From Methylobacterium aquaticum (GTDB lineage: Bacteria; Pseudomonadota; Alphaproteobacteria; Rhizobiales; Beijerinckiaceae), in assembly GCF_016804325.1 (NCBI RefSeq), contig NZ_CP043627.1:4709001-4773000 (forward strand): a stretch of DNA of 64,000 bases, given 5' to 3'. Position numbers and translations under genes: made by a program. Positions 23,783-32,192 of this stretch are shown here, piece by piece. Each line of letters starts with the position of its first letter. The stretch's first letter is position 1. Under the pieces are notes generated by a model, which had not been told where the DNA came from, did no database searches, and saw only the letters and a list, made by a program, of their open reading frames with translations.

Positions 23783-24241
23783 TCACCAATGGTGCAGGAC
23801 CACCGCCTCGGCGAGGCAGGCCGGCTTCGCGCCGCCCTCGATCTCCACCGTCACCCCGTAGGTCGTGCGCAGGCCGCGCGGCGGCACGTCGAGGGCGGCG
23901 GCCACCCGCACCCGGCCGCGCAGGCGCGCATTCACCACGACGGGGGCGGGGAAGCGCACCCGGTCGAGGCCGTAATTCAGGCTGAGGCGCAGGCCCTCCA
24001 GCCGGCGCACCCCGGCGATGAAGCGCGGCACCAGCGACAGGGTGAGGTAGCCATGCGCGACCGTGGCGCCGTAGGGCGATTCGCGCGCCGCCCGTTCCGG
24101 ATCGACATGGATCCACTGGTGATCGTCGGTCGCCTCGGCGAAGCGGTCGATCATCGCCTGGTCGACGGTGACCCATGCGCCGACGCCGATCTCCTGCCCG
24201 ATCGCCGCCTTCAGGGCCTCCGGCCCGTTGAAGATCTCCAT
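23783..24241 (-). CDS. MaoC-like (R)-specific enoyl-CoA hydratase
   Basis: A 152-residue hot-dog fold protein. The hydratase signature DRFAEATDDHQWIHVD (about 33-48) contains the catalytic Asp and His, and ATVAHGYLTLSL (about 59-70) the conserved Gly/His loop. Single-domain MaoC proteins hydrate trans-2-enoyl-CoA to (R)-3-hydroxyacyl-CoA, linking beta-oxidation with polyhydroxyalkanoate precursors; the chain-length preference here is unknown. It reads towards the DUF4345 gene. The 436 bases upstream separate it from the divergent nitrate transporter gene. Confidence 0.87.
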   Translation of the reverse strand: MEIFNGPEALKAAIGQEIGVGAWVTVDQAMIDRFAEATDDHQWIHVDPERAARESPYGATVAHGYLTLSLVPRFIAGVRRLEGLRLSLNYGLDRVRFPAPVVVNARLRGRVRVAAALDVPPRGLRTTYGVTVEIEGGAKPACLAEAVVLHHW

Positions 24242-24677
24242 GCGATGTCCTCCCCTTGCCGGCGCATTCTAGGGCCGGTTCGCCGGCACGGCCACGCGCG
24301 ATCGGCGACGACGACCCGGGAAGAGTGTCATGCGGGGGGCTTCGTGGGGGAAGACGAAGCCGGCAAGCGCGCGCATCCCGCCTCGGACAGGCTAGGCGGA
24401 CGAGCCGCGCCCTCGCTCTGCCGTCCGGCGCGCCAGTGTCTGCCTTCCCTTCAGGCAGGCGGTCGCTCGAGAGGCCCGGCCAGACATAACGTGCATCTGG
24501 CACGAGACATGCACCACTCCCCGCAGGCTGGCCTTACGGCCTGGGGGCAAGGACGCCCGAGCCTTGGACACGGATGTCCGACAGACGGGGGAGCGTGACC
24601 GGGTTATCCCGGAGCCGCGATCCTCACCCTGAAGCGCGTCGAAGACCCCCCGCGGGGCTGTGCGTGAGGCTCCGATT
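24242..24677. other. Intergenic region upstream of narK
   Basis: No gene is convincing here. Several hairpins are present: one near 24523-24550 with GGCC-TTAC-GGCC flanked by CCCC/GGGG, and GGACA-CGGA-TGTCC near 24565-24578. They could be leader structures controlling nitrate transport, but I cannot match them to a known riboregulator such as an ANTAR target. Confidence 0.3.
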
Positions 24678-25943
24678 ATGGCCAGTTTCAAGACCGTCAT
24701 GAAGTCGGGTCATCCCCCGACCCTGTTCGCCGCGTTCCTGTATTTCGATTTCTGCTTCGCGATCTGGGTGCTGAACGGCGCCATGGGCCCGTTCATCACC
24801 GAGCACTACAAGCTCACGCCGGCCGAGACCGGCTTCATGATCTCGCTGCCGATCCTCGCCGGCGCGATCATGCGCTTCCCCCTCGGCGTGCTCGCCCAGT
24901 ATATCGGGCGCAAGAACGCCGCGATCACCGAGATGTCGCTGATCGTCCTGGCGATGGCCTACGGCTTCTTCCTCGTCCACAACTTCACCGACGTGCTCGC
25001 CATGGGCGTGCTGCTCGGCATCGCCGGCGCCTCGTTCGGCGTGGCCCTGTCCCTCGGCTCGGGCTGGTTTCCGCCCGAGCACAAGGGCCTGGCGATGGGC
25101 ATCGCCGGGGCCGGCAACTCGGGCACCGTGCTGGCGGTCCTGTTCGCGCCGCCGCTCGCCCAGGCCTATGGCTGGCAGGCGGTCTACGGCTTTGCCGGCG
25201 TGTTCATGCTGATCCCGCTCGCCGTCATGATCGTCTTCGCCAAGGAGCCGCCGGATCGCGAGCACCAGAGCTTCCGGCAGCACGTCTCCTGCCTGTTCGA
25301 GAAGGACGGCTGGGCCTTCAACCTGGTCTACGTCATCACCTTCGGGGGCTTCATCGGCCTGTCGAACTTCCTGCCGACCTTCTTCTACGAGCAGTTCGCC
25401 GTCACCAAGATCGAGGCCGGGCGGCTGACCATGCTGGCGGCCCTGATGGGCTCGGGGATCCGCATCCTCGGCGGCTATTTCGCCGACCGGATCGGCGGCA
25501 TCCTGGTGCTGACCGTGGTGCTGCTCGCCGCCGTCGGCTCGTTCCTGATGCTCACCGCCGCGCCGACCCTGTTCGTCACCACGCTGCTGTTCATGTTCTG
25601 CTTCGCGGCGCTCGGCGCCGGCAACGGCGCCCTGTTCCAGCTCGTCCCCTTGCGCTGGCCGACCAACACGGCGGTGGCGGGCTCGATGATCGGCGAGGTC
25701 GGGGCGCTCGGCGGCGCCATCCTGCCGAACGCCATGGGCCTGTCGAAGCAATATACCGGCGGCTTCGCAACGGGCTTCCTGTTCTACGCCGCCTTCACGG
25801 CGGTCGTGCTCGGCTGCCTCGCCCTGTGGTCGCGCAAGTGGGTCGGCGTCTGGGTCGGCCCGCGCGGCAAGGTGCTGACGCAAGCCGGGACCGAGGCGCC
25901 GGCCGCGCCGGAGAACACCATCGGCGGGGTGCAGCGCGCCTGA
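24678..25943 (+). CDS. narK: Nitrate/nitrite transporter, NarK family (MFS)
   Basis: A protein of 421 residues with twelve membrane helices. NarK-type marks are present: FLYFDFCFAIWVLNGAMGPF in helix 1, the nitrate signature AGAGNSGTVLAVLFAPPLA in helix 5, and a second one in ALGAGNGALFQLVPLRW, with the conserved Arg for anion binding near MRFPLG. It would import nitrate or exchange nitrate and nitrite. I start at ATG 24678; the in-frame start six codons upstream has no better ribosome site. No nitrate reductase gene is in the window; a formate/nitrite-type channel gene lies at 50425. Confidence 0.9.
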   Translation: MASFKTVMKSGHPPTLFAAFLYFDFCFAIWVLNGAMGPFITEHYKLTPAETGFMISLPILAGAIMRFPLGVLAQYIGRKNAAITEMSLIVLAMAYGFFLVHNFTDVLAMGVLLGIAGASFGVALSLGSGWFPPEHKGLAMGIAGAGNSGTVLAVLFAPPLAQAYGWQAVYGFAGVFMLIPLAVMIVFAKEPPDREHQSFRQHVSCLFEKDGWAFNLVYVITFGGFIGLSNFLPTFFYEQFAVTKIEAGRLTMLAALMGSGIRILGGYFADRIGGILVLTVVLLAAVGSFLMLTAAPTLFVTTLLFMFCFAALGAGNGALFQLVPLRWPTNTAVAGSMIGEVGALGGAILPNAMGLSKQYTGGFATGFLFYAAFTAVVLGCLALWSRKWVGVWVGPRGKVLTQAGTEAPAAPENTIGGVQRA

Positions 25944-25944
25944 G

Positions 25945-26050
25945 CTAGAGCACTTCACGATCGCGTTGCAATCGCGAAGCTCTCTAGGTCGTTGATTTTT
26001 CCGCATTTTCTACGACGAACCGGTATCCACTTCGTCGGAAAATGCTCTAG
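25945..26050. repeat. CTAGAGCA-ended intergenic repeat (MITE-like)
   Basis: A 106-bp element with inverted ends CTAGAGCACTT and AAAATGCTCTAG. Inner hairpins pair ATCGCG with CGCGAT-like sequence and CGACGAA with TTCGTCG. It starts one base after the narK stop codon, and its right end CTAG contributes the TAG stop of the convergent comF gene. This AGAGCATTTTC-type palindrome is a common intergenic sequence in related Rhizobiales (from memory). It probably serves as terminator for both genes. Confidence 0.75.
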
Positions 26051-26817
26051 ATCACGTCGCGCCCGTCGCTCACCACGCGGGCGAAGACCAGGACATCGAC
26101 CGCCGCCGCCCCGCCGCGCAGGAGCGCCCGGGCAGCGGCGTTCGCCGTCGCGCCCGTGGTCAGCACGTCGTCGACGAGGAGGACGCGCTTGCCCTGGAGC
26201 CGGGGCCGTGCCGCGTCCGGCACCCGGAAGGCGCCTTGCAGGTTCTCCGCCCGAGCGGCGCGGGTCAGGCCGACCTGCTGCCGGGTGCGCCGGACCCGGG
26301 CCAGCAGATCGGGCGCCACCGGCACGTCGCGGCCGCGCGTGGCCGTCCGGGCGAGCAGGGCGGCCTGGTTGAAGCGCCGCCACCACAGCCGCCAGCGCCA
26401 GAGCGGCACCGGCACCGCCACGTCGGCCTCCGCCAGGAGTTCGGCGCCGGCCCGCGCCATCATCGCCCCGAGGGCGCCCGCGAGGTCCAGGCGGTCCTCG
26501 TATTTCAGCCGCTGGACCAGCCGTCGGGCGGTCGCGTCGTAGCGCGCCACCGCCCGGGCACGCTGATAGACCGGCGGATCGGAGAGGGCGGCCGGCGAAA
26601 GCAGGCCGGGAGAGCCGAGATCGACCGAGAACGGCGTGCCGAGCCGTTCGCAATAGGGCCGCTCGATGAACCGCATCTCGCTCCAGCAGCCGGCGCAGAG
26701 GGCGTGCGGCACGGCGGTCGCGGTCCCGCAGGCGATGCAGCTCGGCGGATAGACCAGGCCGACGAAGCCGCGGAACGCGAGCCCGGGCAGCGCGGCGAGG
26801 CGGCGCGGGTCGATCAC
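26047..26817 (-). CDS. ComF-family phosphoribosyltransferase-like protein
   Basis: A protein of about 256 residues. The N-terminal zinc-ribbon cysteines (CIACG and CAGC) precede a phosphoribosyltransferase fold with the PRPP-binding motif VLLVDDVLTTGAT near the C-terminus. Between them are LKYEDRLDLAGALG and the basic RRFNQAALLAR segment. ComF proteins assist DNA uptake across the inner membrane in competent bacteria; in non-competent species their role is uncertain. The start is unclear: I use GTG 26817; a TTG at 26907 would add 30 poorly conserved residues. The stop TAG comes from the adjoining repeat. Confidence 0.82.
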   Translation of the reverse strand: MIDPRRLAALPGLAFRGFVGLVYPPSCIACGTATAVPHALCAGCWSEMRFIERPYCERLGTPFSVDLGSPGLLSPAALSDPPVYQRARAVARYDATARRLVQRLKYEDRLDLAGALGAMMARAGAELLAEADVAVPVPLWRWRLWWRRFNQAALLARTATRGRDVPVAPDLLARVRRTRQQVGLTRAARAENLQGAFRVPDAARPRLQGKRVLLVDDVLTTGATANAAARALLRGGAAAVDVLVFARVVSDGRDVI

Positions 26818-26925
26818 GGCGGCCCCGCTCCCCGGGAGGGGCGTGCCGTACCGCGCGGCGGGAATCCGGGGTGCATCGGGTGGACTGCCGTGCTCGGGTG
26901 GGGACAATGCGGGGGTGCCGCTTTA

Positions 26926-27048
26926 TACCAACGGTTGTTGGAAACGACCATTGGTTCCGTTCTCGAATTTTCATCAAGCCTCTGGCTTGGCATAGAAAAT
27001 TCGAGATAGCTCAATGGCCCGATGCGTCAGCATCTTGGGCCATTGGTA
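26926..27048 (+). mobile_element. 123-bp MITE-like element, copy 2
   Basis: Same length, orientation and ends as the copy at 13379 (TACCAACGG ... CCATTGGTA), with TTA duplications at 26923-26925 and 27049-27051. Relative to copy 3 I count about six substitutions. One (GGTT for GGTC) turns a C-G pair of the first hairpin into a U-G wobble, so the fold is kept. It lies upstream of comF, about 110 bases from its likely start, and could influence its promoter. Confidence 0.85.
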
Positions 27049-27142
27049 TTAGTGGTGACCATTTCCGGTGCGGAAGGCATTGCAGCCCGGCATGAGCCGG
27101 CGCGAGAATAAGCACAACGAGAGCCACGGAGAGGAAACGGTC

Positions 27143-27340
27143 ATGACGACGACACCGACCCATCCTCCGACCATGGCTCGACCCCACGCCCCGGCCGGTC
27201 GCGCGAGGCAGGATGGGCTCGCTGCACCCGACCCGGTCGGGGGAACCCAGGCCGCCCATCCCCCGGCGATCGAGGTGCAGCGCGAGCGCGCCCAGCAGGA
27301 ATTAAAGCGAATCTGGGATCTCTGCACGCCGGCGCAGTAG
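27143..27340 (+). CDS. Small hypothetical protein (uncertain)
   Basis: A 65-residue ORF with GGAGAGGAAACGG before ATG 27143. The N-terminal half is rich in Thr, Pro and Ala; the C-terminal half, PAIEVQRERAQQELKRIWDL, could form one amphipathic helix. No family is recognised. On the opposite strand a frame from 27163 begins with a signal-peptide-like stretch (FLSVALVVLILAPAHA), so the coding strand here is uncertain. The good ribosome-binding sequence is the main argument for the plus-strand reading. Confidence 0.35.
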   Translation: MTTTPTHPPTMARPHAPAGRARQDGLAAPDPVGGTQAAHPPAIEVQRERAQQELKRIWDLCTPAQ

Positions 27341-27437
27341 AGCCGGGGGACCATATACCGGTTCGGCGCGGCCGTCGCGGCGACGCTCCTTCCGCGGAGC
27401 CGCACGGGGCCTCTCGGCGCGGTCTCCTGTCGTCGCG

Positions 27438-28220
27438 TCATGATTGTCGCCGTCCCGGCGACCGCTTCGGCAAAGGGCGGTCGAGGGCGGCGAGGGCATC
27501 GTGGTGCAGCAGCAGCACGTCGGTCGCCGCCGCGAGCTTGCGGGCGGCCGGCGTGAAGCCGGCATTCGAGACCACGGCGGCGCGATCGGCGCCCCAGTAG
27601 CTGCGGGCCGCCACCACCTCCTGCACCGCGCCGTTGCCGACCGGCTTCGCGTAGCGCTTGCACTGCACCACCAGCCGCATCCCGTCGCGCTCCGCCACCA
27701 CGTCGGCGCCCTGGTCGCCGGCCGCCTTCGTCGTGCGCGCCTCCCAGCCGGCCTGTTCGAGCAGGGCGGCGCAGTAGCGTTCGTAGGCGATCCCGTCCTC
27801 TGGCAGGTCCTCGGCCTCGTCGGGCGGCGCGACGCTCAAGGAGGCCGCCTCGACGATGTCGAGGATCTCGTCCCAGCGCGGCTCGATCAGGTCGCCGTAG
27901 CCCTCCGCCTCCAGCCGCGGCAGCACGGTGCGCTCGGCGAAGTAGCGGCGCTCCCGCAGCCAGCCGTCCAGGATCTCGTTGCCGTAGGGATCGACGTAGC
28001 TCTCCTGCCGCCGGCGCAGGGCCAGGGTCTCGCGGTGCCGGCGGGCCAGCGCCCGGACCCGGCGCCGGAAGCGGCCGCCGCGCCCGAGACGATGCACGAC
28101 CAGCGCCAAGGCCACCAGGCCGGCAATTCCGAGCGCCTTGGGGCCGAACCACAGGCTCGCCGCACCCCCGGCCACGATGGGCCAGAACAGGCGGTCGGCG
28201 AGGCTGGAGGGGCGGCGCAT
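27438..28220 (-). CDS. Membrane-anchored Mrr-like restriction endonuclease fold protein
   Basis: A 260-residue protein. Two hydrophobic stretches near the N-terminus (about 10-45) are followed by a basic, charged helical linker and a C-terminal Mrr_cat domain. The nuclease core shows GDQGADVVAE (catalytic Asp), VVQCKRY (QxK motif) and the downstream NGAVQEV helix. All catalytic residues look intact. Such proteins cleave modified or foreign DNA, but membrane-anchored stand-alone versions have unclear roles. No methylase or other defence gene adjoins it, so I do not call a restriction system. Confidence 0.8.
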   Translation of the reverse strand: MRRPSSLADRLFWPIVAGGAASLWFGPKALGIAGLVALALVVHRLGRGGRFRRRVRALARRHRETLALRRRQESYVDPYGNEILDGWLRERRYFAERTVLPRLEAEGYGDLIEPRWDEILDIVEAASLSVAPPDEAEDLPEDGIAYERYCAALLEQAGWEARTTKAAGDQGADVVAERDGMRLVVQCKRYAKPVGNGAVQEVVAARSYWGADRAAVVSNAGFTPAARKLAAATDVLLLHHDALAALDRPLPKRSPGRRQS

Positions 28221-28504
28221 CGGCGGGGCTCTCGGGCAGGGCTTTCGACGGACGGCTCCCGCGCCGCGCGAGGCGGCCGGACGGTCCGCACTCTCGGGCG
28301 GACGGGGTTGTCCCCAGCCTAAGACACCGCCTGTCCCCCGCGTCATCCACAGCAGAACGCACCGCGCCGCCGGATGGCGGCAGGCGGGTCCTCACGCGAG
28401 CGTGTCGGGCCAAGGCCTTCACGGCGCTTGCCTTCGGGCCGGCGGACGGACGATCCTGACCCCTCGCCGGAGCGTCCCACGAACCGGCGCAGGGGAGTCC
28501 CCGG

Positions 28505-29302
28505 ATGAGATCACGCGTCGTCGCGCTTCTCGCCTGCCTGCTCGTCGCCGGCACGGCCGGCCCCCCGGTCCGGGCGGGGGGCGACCCGGTCGAGGTCGAC
28601 GTCGCCCTGGTGCTCGCCGTCGACGTGTCCCTGTCGATGACCGGCGACGAGCAGGCGGTGCAGCGGGAGGGTTACGTCGAGGCGTTCCGCAATCCGGCGG
28701 TCCACCAGGCGATCCGCCAGGGCATGGTCGGGCGCATCGCCGTCACCTATGTCGAGTGGGCGGGCGTCGGCAGCCAGCGGGTCGTGGTGCCCTGGACGCT
28801 GATCGCCGGGGCCGAGGAGGCGGCCGGCTTCGCCGACCGGCTGGGCCAGAGCCCGCCCCGGCGCTCGACCTGGACCTCGATCGCCAGCGCCATCGACTTC
28901 TCCGCCGGCCTCCTCGCCGGGAGCGGCTTCGAGGCGACGCGGCGGGTGATCGACGTCTCGGGCGACGGCCCGAACAACCAGGGCCGCTCGGTCACCAAGG
29001 CGCGGGACGACGCCGTCGGGCAGGGGATCGTCATCAACGGCCTGCCCCTGATGATCCGCGAGCCGAGCGGGCCCTGGGACATCAAGGACCTCGACCTCTA
29101 CTATCGCGATTGCGTCATCGGCGGCAGCGGCAGCTTCATGGTGCCGGTCCGCGAGCGCGACCAGTTCGCGGCGGCGATCCGCACCAAGATCATCCGCGAG
29201 GTGGCGGGCCGGGACGCGGGCGGCCCCCTCGTGCGGCCGGCCCAGGGCGAAGCCAGGGCCAACTGCCTCGTCGGCGAGCGCCCCAATCTCGACTGGGACT
29301 GA
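28505..29302 (+). CDS. DUF1194 secreted VWA-like protein
   Basis: A protein of 265 residues. A signal peptide (residues 1-25) leads to a von Willebrand A-like domain: VLAVDVSLSMTGDE (about 39-52) is a MIDAS-type DxSxS motif, and RRVIDVSGDGPNNQG (near 150) carries the later metal-coordinating residues. DUF1194 proteins are exported and unassigned; VWA folds usually bind partner proteins through a divalent metal. It diverges from the Mrr-like gene across about 280 bases, in which I see no other feature. Confidence 0.82.
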   Translation: MRSRVVALLACLLVAGTAGPPVRAGGDPVEVDVALVLAVDVSLSMTGDEQAVQREGYVEAFRNPAVHQAIRQGMVGRIAVTYVEWAGVGSQRVVVPWTLIAGAEEAAGFADRLGQSPPRRSTWTSIASAIDFSAGLLAGSGFEATRRVIDVSGDGPNNQGRSVTKARDDAVGQGIVINGLPLMIREPSGPWDIKDLDLYYRDCVIGGSGSFMVPVRERDQFAAAIRTKIIREVAGRDAGGPLVRPAQGEARANCLVGERPNLDWD

Positions 29303-29353
29303 GGGCGCCCGAACAATGCAACCTGAAAGTGCAGGACCGAGCCGGCCTGCCGG

Positions 29354-29812
29354 TCAGTCCTCGGTGCCCATGTCGCGCCCGTTGCCCTCGCCGCCGCGCA
29401 GGGATTTGCGCCGCTGCTGTCCCAGGCCCATGGTCTTCGCCAGCTCCGAGCGGGCCGCCGCATAGTTCGGCGCCACCATCGGATAGTCGGGTGACAGGTT
29501 CCAGCGTGCCCGGTAATCCTCGGGCGACAGGCCGTAGCGGGTGCGCAGGTGACGCTTCAGCGACTTGAACTTCTTGCCGTCCTCGAGACAGACGAGATAG
29601 TCCGGCATGATCGACTTCTTGATCGGGACCGCCGGGGTCAGGGGCTCGGCCTGCTCGGCTGCGGCGCCGCGGCCGAGGCCGCCCAAAGCAGAATGAACCG
29701 AGGCGATCAGACTCGGCAGATCGGCGACCGGGACCGAATTATTGCTCACGAAAGCCGCCACGATGTCCGCGGCGAGCCCGATATGGTTCGTCGACGCCTC
29801 ACTCTCACTCAT
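29354..29812 (-). CDS. Ros/MucR-family zinc-finger transcriptional regulator
   Basis: A 152-residue global regulator of the MucR/Ros family. An N-terminal oligomerisation region (about 8-45) precedes the prokaryotic zinc finger. The finger reads YLVCLEDGKKFKSLKRHLRTRYGLS (given here in two parts: YLVCLEDGKKFKSL and KRHLRTRYGLS). The second Cys of the usual CxxC is Asp, a substitution known among rhizobial MucR relatives. The family represses exopolysaccharide, motility and virulence genes through AT-rich DNA and usually its own promoter; the upstream DNA here is AT-richer than average. Start ATG 29812, with GTG 29815 just before it. Confidence 0.88.
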   Translation of the reverse strand: MSESEASTNHIGLAADIVAAFVSNNSVPVADLPSLIASVHSALGGLGRGAAAEQAEPLTPAVPIKKSIMPDYLVCLEDGKKFKSLKRHLRTRYGLSPEDYRARWNLSPDYPMVAPNYAAARSELAKTMGLGQQRRKSLRGGEGNGRDMGTED

Positions 29813-29815
29813 CAC

Positions 29816-30545
29816 GTCGGCCTTCTTCCCAGGGTAGATCCGTCGGACGCTTAGACATTCCCACCTCAGGACACGGATGCCGCAGGGCTGGCCTGTCTTT
29901 GCTTAACTGTGCAACTATGATGTCGTTGCAGCGACCGCAAGAGAAAAAAGAAGCGACTCCGGCCTTCGGTCCAGCGCTCGTCGGAATTCTTGTCGAAGGC
30001 CAGCTACAGGGTCAGGTTGTGCTCAGTTCACCGTTAGCGCCTTACCCTCCAACTCGATGCGGGGCGACGCGCAGGCCCTATCCTCTTTGGCTTATGTCGA
30101 ACGGACTGGACTCATACCCTTCGAACAATGCAAAGATCATTTGTCGGCGATGGACGGCACAGGGTCTCGGGAACCCGCGGACCGGCGGCAACCACAAGAT
30201 GTCGCCGGGCGCAGCCATGATCACCAGCTAGTTGATTATATCGCATTCCTATCACGCACGAAGCAATTGACCGCGAATATTTCTCTGTGCCTGGCTCGAC
30301 ATGCGATCGCCGCCATCCGGCGCGATCGTCGATTGACGAATGGTGGTGTCGCTATCGCGCCGGACGCCTGTCGCGGAGGCGTCTCGCCTCGAAGGGCACC
30401 CGTGATGCGCTCAAGGCGGCGGCGACGTCGCCCCCGACAGGGTCGGCGGGCGGGCCACGGGGCGGGGCCCGGCCGAATACCGTCATCCGGCCCGCGTGCC
30501 GTCATGCCGGCGGCACAGCCCTTGACCGCCCGCCCTGCCTCGTCG
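29816..30545. other. Gene-poor, lower-GC region upstream of mucR
   Basis: About 730 bases between mucR and the cyclase gene. GC content drops visibly from about 29880 to 30340 (for example AGAGAAAAAAGAAG and GCGAATATTTCTC). Two overlapping plus-strand frames starting at 29899 and 30057 are open but lack ribosome sites and convincing codon bias. MucR-type proteins bind AT-rich stretches, so the part nearest 29816 could hold an autoregulatory site. The rest may be a decayed gene. Confidence 0.4.
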
Positions 30546-31682
30546 TCAGGCGGCGGCGCGGACGGGGCGTGGGGCGTGTTCCAGGGCGGCGACCGCCAGG
30601 GCCTGGTCGCGCCCGCGCACCGCGTGCTCGCCGAGCGGCCGGGCCCGCACGCCGTCGGGCAGGCGCGGCAGCTTGGCCAGGAGATCGCCGGAGATCAGCA
30701 CCGGCGCGTCGAGGGTCCGGCACAGGGCCTCGAGCCGGGCCGTGACGTTCACCGCATCGCCGAAATACGCGATCTTGTGCCGGTCGACCCCGACCTCGGC
30801 GGTGACCACCGGCCCGCCATGCAGGGCGGCGCGGATGCGCGGCACGGCGCCGAACCGCTCCTGCCAGGCCGCCGCGTCCCGGGCCAGGCTGTCCTGGATC
30901 GCCAGCACGCAGGCGACGCAGCGCGCATCCTGAAGGCCGCGGGCCATCGGCCAGGTGATCATCGCCATGTCGCCGATGAAGTCGTCGGTCGAGCCCTGGC
31001 AGCGCCGCACCGGCTCGGCCAAGGTCGCGAAGACCGCGCCGAGGAAGGCCTGGGTCTTGAGGGCGCCGTGGGTCTCCGCATAGGCCGTCGAGCCGACGAC
31101 GTCGACGAACAGGAAGATGCGCTCCTCCTCCACCGGCCGGTGGTAGCGGCCGACCAGCAGGTTGACGAACACCTCGGCGCCGATCAGGTCGCGCATCCGC
31201 ACCACGAAGACGAGGAGCGCCGAGACGGCGAGCGCGTAGACCAGCACCCGGAGCGAGGGCACCACCGCCACCGCGAAGGGCTCGGGCGTCAAGCCGGTGA
31301 CCCAGACGATCACGCCCCCGGTCGCATGCCCGAGGGTGATCATCCCGACATAGGCGAGCTCGGCGATCGGCACGTACAGGAAGGTCGGCAGGCGGCGCAG
31401 TCGCGCCTGCAGCCGCGGCAGCAGCGTGCCGCGCTCCATCAGCAGCGCGCAGGCGCCGATGAAGAAGCCGTGGATCGCCGCCACCAGCGGGATGCCGTTC
31501 TGGAACAGCGCGTCGTAGAGCAGGCCCGCCCCGGCGCTGAGCAGAAGGATGCCGATCCAGAACCAGGCATGCTGCGGGATCGGCAAGCCGGCCACGCGCC
31601 AGGCTTGCGCCAGGCGCGCCGGAAAGCCGGCTTGCGCCGCCTCTCCCGATGAGCTGCGGTCGACGGGGCCGGCTGCGGGCAC
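30546..31682 (-). CDS. Membrane-bound class III adenylate/guanylate cyclase
   Basis: A protein of 378 residues with an N-terminal six-helix membrane region (about 25-175) and a C-terminal class III nucleotide cyclase domain. The first metal Asp is in FLFVDVVGSTAYAE, the second in DDFIGDMAMITW, and the transition-state Asn/Arg in YFGDAVNVTARLE. The Lys that normally precedes the second metal site is replaced (DFIGD), a variant also seen in other rhizobial cyclases. It probably makes cAMP from a membrane signal. The start is chosen as GTG 31682 with AGGAG eight bases upstream; a TTG at 31751 is possible. Confidence 0.83.
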   Translation of the reverse strand: MPAAGPVDRSSSGEAAQAGFPARLAQAWRVAGLPIPQHAWFWIGILLLSAGAGLLYDALFQNGIPLVAAIHGFFIGACALLMERGTLLPRLQARLRRLPTFLYVPIAELAYVGMITLGHATGGVIVWVTGLTPEPFAVAVVPSLRVLVYALAVSALLVFVVRMRDLIGAEVFVNLLVGRYHRPVEEERIFLFVDVVGSTAYAETHGALKTQAFLGAVFATLAEPVRRCQGSTDDFIGDMAMITWPMARGLQDARCVACVLAIQDSLARDAAAWQERFGAVPRIRAALHGGPVVTAEVGVDRHKIAYFGDAVNVTARLEALCRTLDAPVLISGDLLAKLPRLPDGVRARPLGEHAVRGRDQALAVAALEHAPRPVRAAA

Positions 31683-31908
31683 GGTGGAGGTCTCCTGGCG
31701 CGGCCCGACGGTTCGGCGAAAGGTCCGGCCCGCGGCGCTGCGGCAATTCAACCGCGATTCACGCCGTTTTCAGGGCACCCGCAAGGCGCAAAACGGCCAA
31801 GTTTCGGGGTGCCGCCCGGATCGTCGCGAGACTGAGTAGAAACTAAGGAACTCTCGGCTTGACCATGGCGTTTGAAGCACAATTCAACGCTCAAGCCCGG
31901 AGATCGGC

Positions 31909-32142
31909 ATGTCCTTCCGCCTCGTCACCCTCGCAGCCCTCGGTGCCCTCGTCACGGTTCCGGCTCTCGCCGACGACGTGACGGTGATCCGCCGCGATTC
32001 CGCTCCGGTGGAGCGCAACACCGTGATCGAGAAGCGCTCGGTCGAGTCGACCGGCTCGGTCGGCGGCTGCGAGACCAAAACCGTCAAGAAGACCAACGAG
32101 TACGGCGACAGCAAGACCGTGCACAGCGAGCGCTGCGACTGA
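31909..32142 (+). CDS. Small secreted hypothetical protein
   Basis: A 77-residue exported protein: signal peptide residues 1-21 (ending VPALA), then a charged mature part. Its Cys residues at GGCETKT and the C-terminal ERCD are likely disulfide partners. A repeat-like KTVKKTNEYGDSKTVHSE segment precedes the C-terminus. No family function is known. It is convergent with the lanmodulin-like gene, separated from it by a strong terminator. Confidence 0.75.
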   Translation: MSFRLVTLAALGALVTVPALADDVTVIRRDSAPVERNTVIEKRSVESTGSVGGCETKTVKKTNEYGDSKTVHSERCD

Positions 32143-32147
32143 TCATG

Positions 32148-32181
32148 AAGGGGGGGCGGCCCGCCGCGGGCCGCCCCCCTT
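32148..32181. terminator. Strong bidirectional terminator hairpin
   Basis: AAGGGGGGGCGGCCCG pairs with CGGGCCGCCCCCCTT around a three-base loop, with TTCCTC after it on the plus strand. It lies between two convergent secreted-protein genes. Confidence 0.85.
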
Positions 32182-32192
32182 CCTCGTCGAGA

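Noticed and set aside
24242..24677. ANTAR/NasT-type leader upstream of narK
   Set aside because: Hairpins are present but I could not find the paired stem-loops with hexanucleotide A1/G4 loops required by the motif.
27011..27163. Minus-strand ORF with a signal-peptide-like start, running into MITE copy 2
   Set aside because: No good start context and its tail is element sequence; it competes with a plus-strand ORF that has a better ribosome site. Too weak to list as a gene.
27438..28220. Defence island around the Mrr-like nuclease
   Set aside because: No methyltransferase, specificity subunit or other defence gene adjoins it; ComF, DUF1194 and MucR are ordinary neighbours.
29899..30440. Two overlapping small ORFs upstream of the cyclase gene
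   Set aside because: No ribosome-binding sites, no recognisable domains and weak codon bias; reported only as a gene-poor region.
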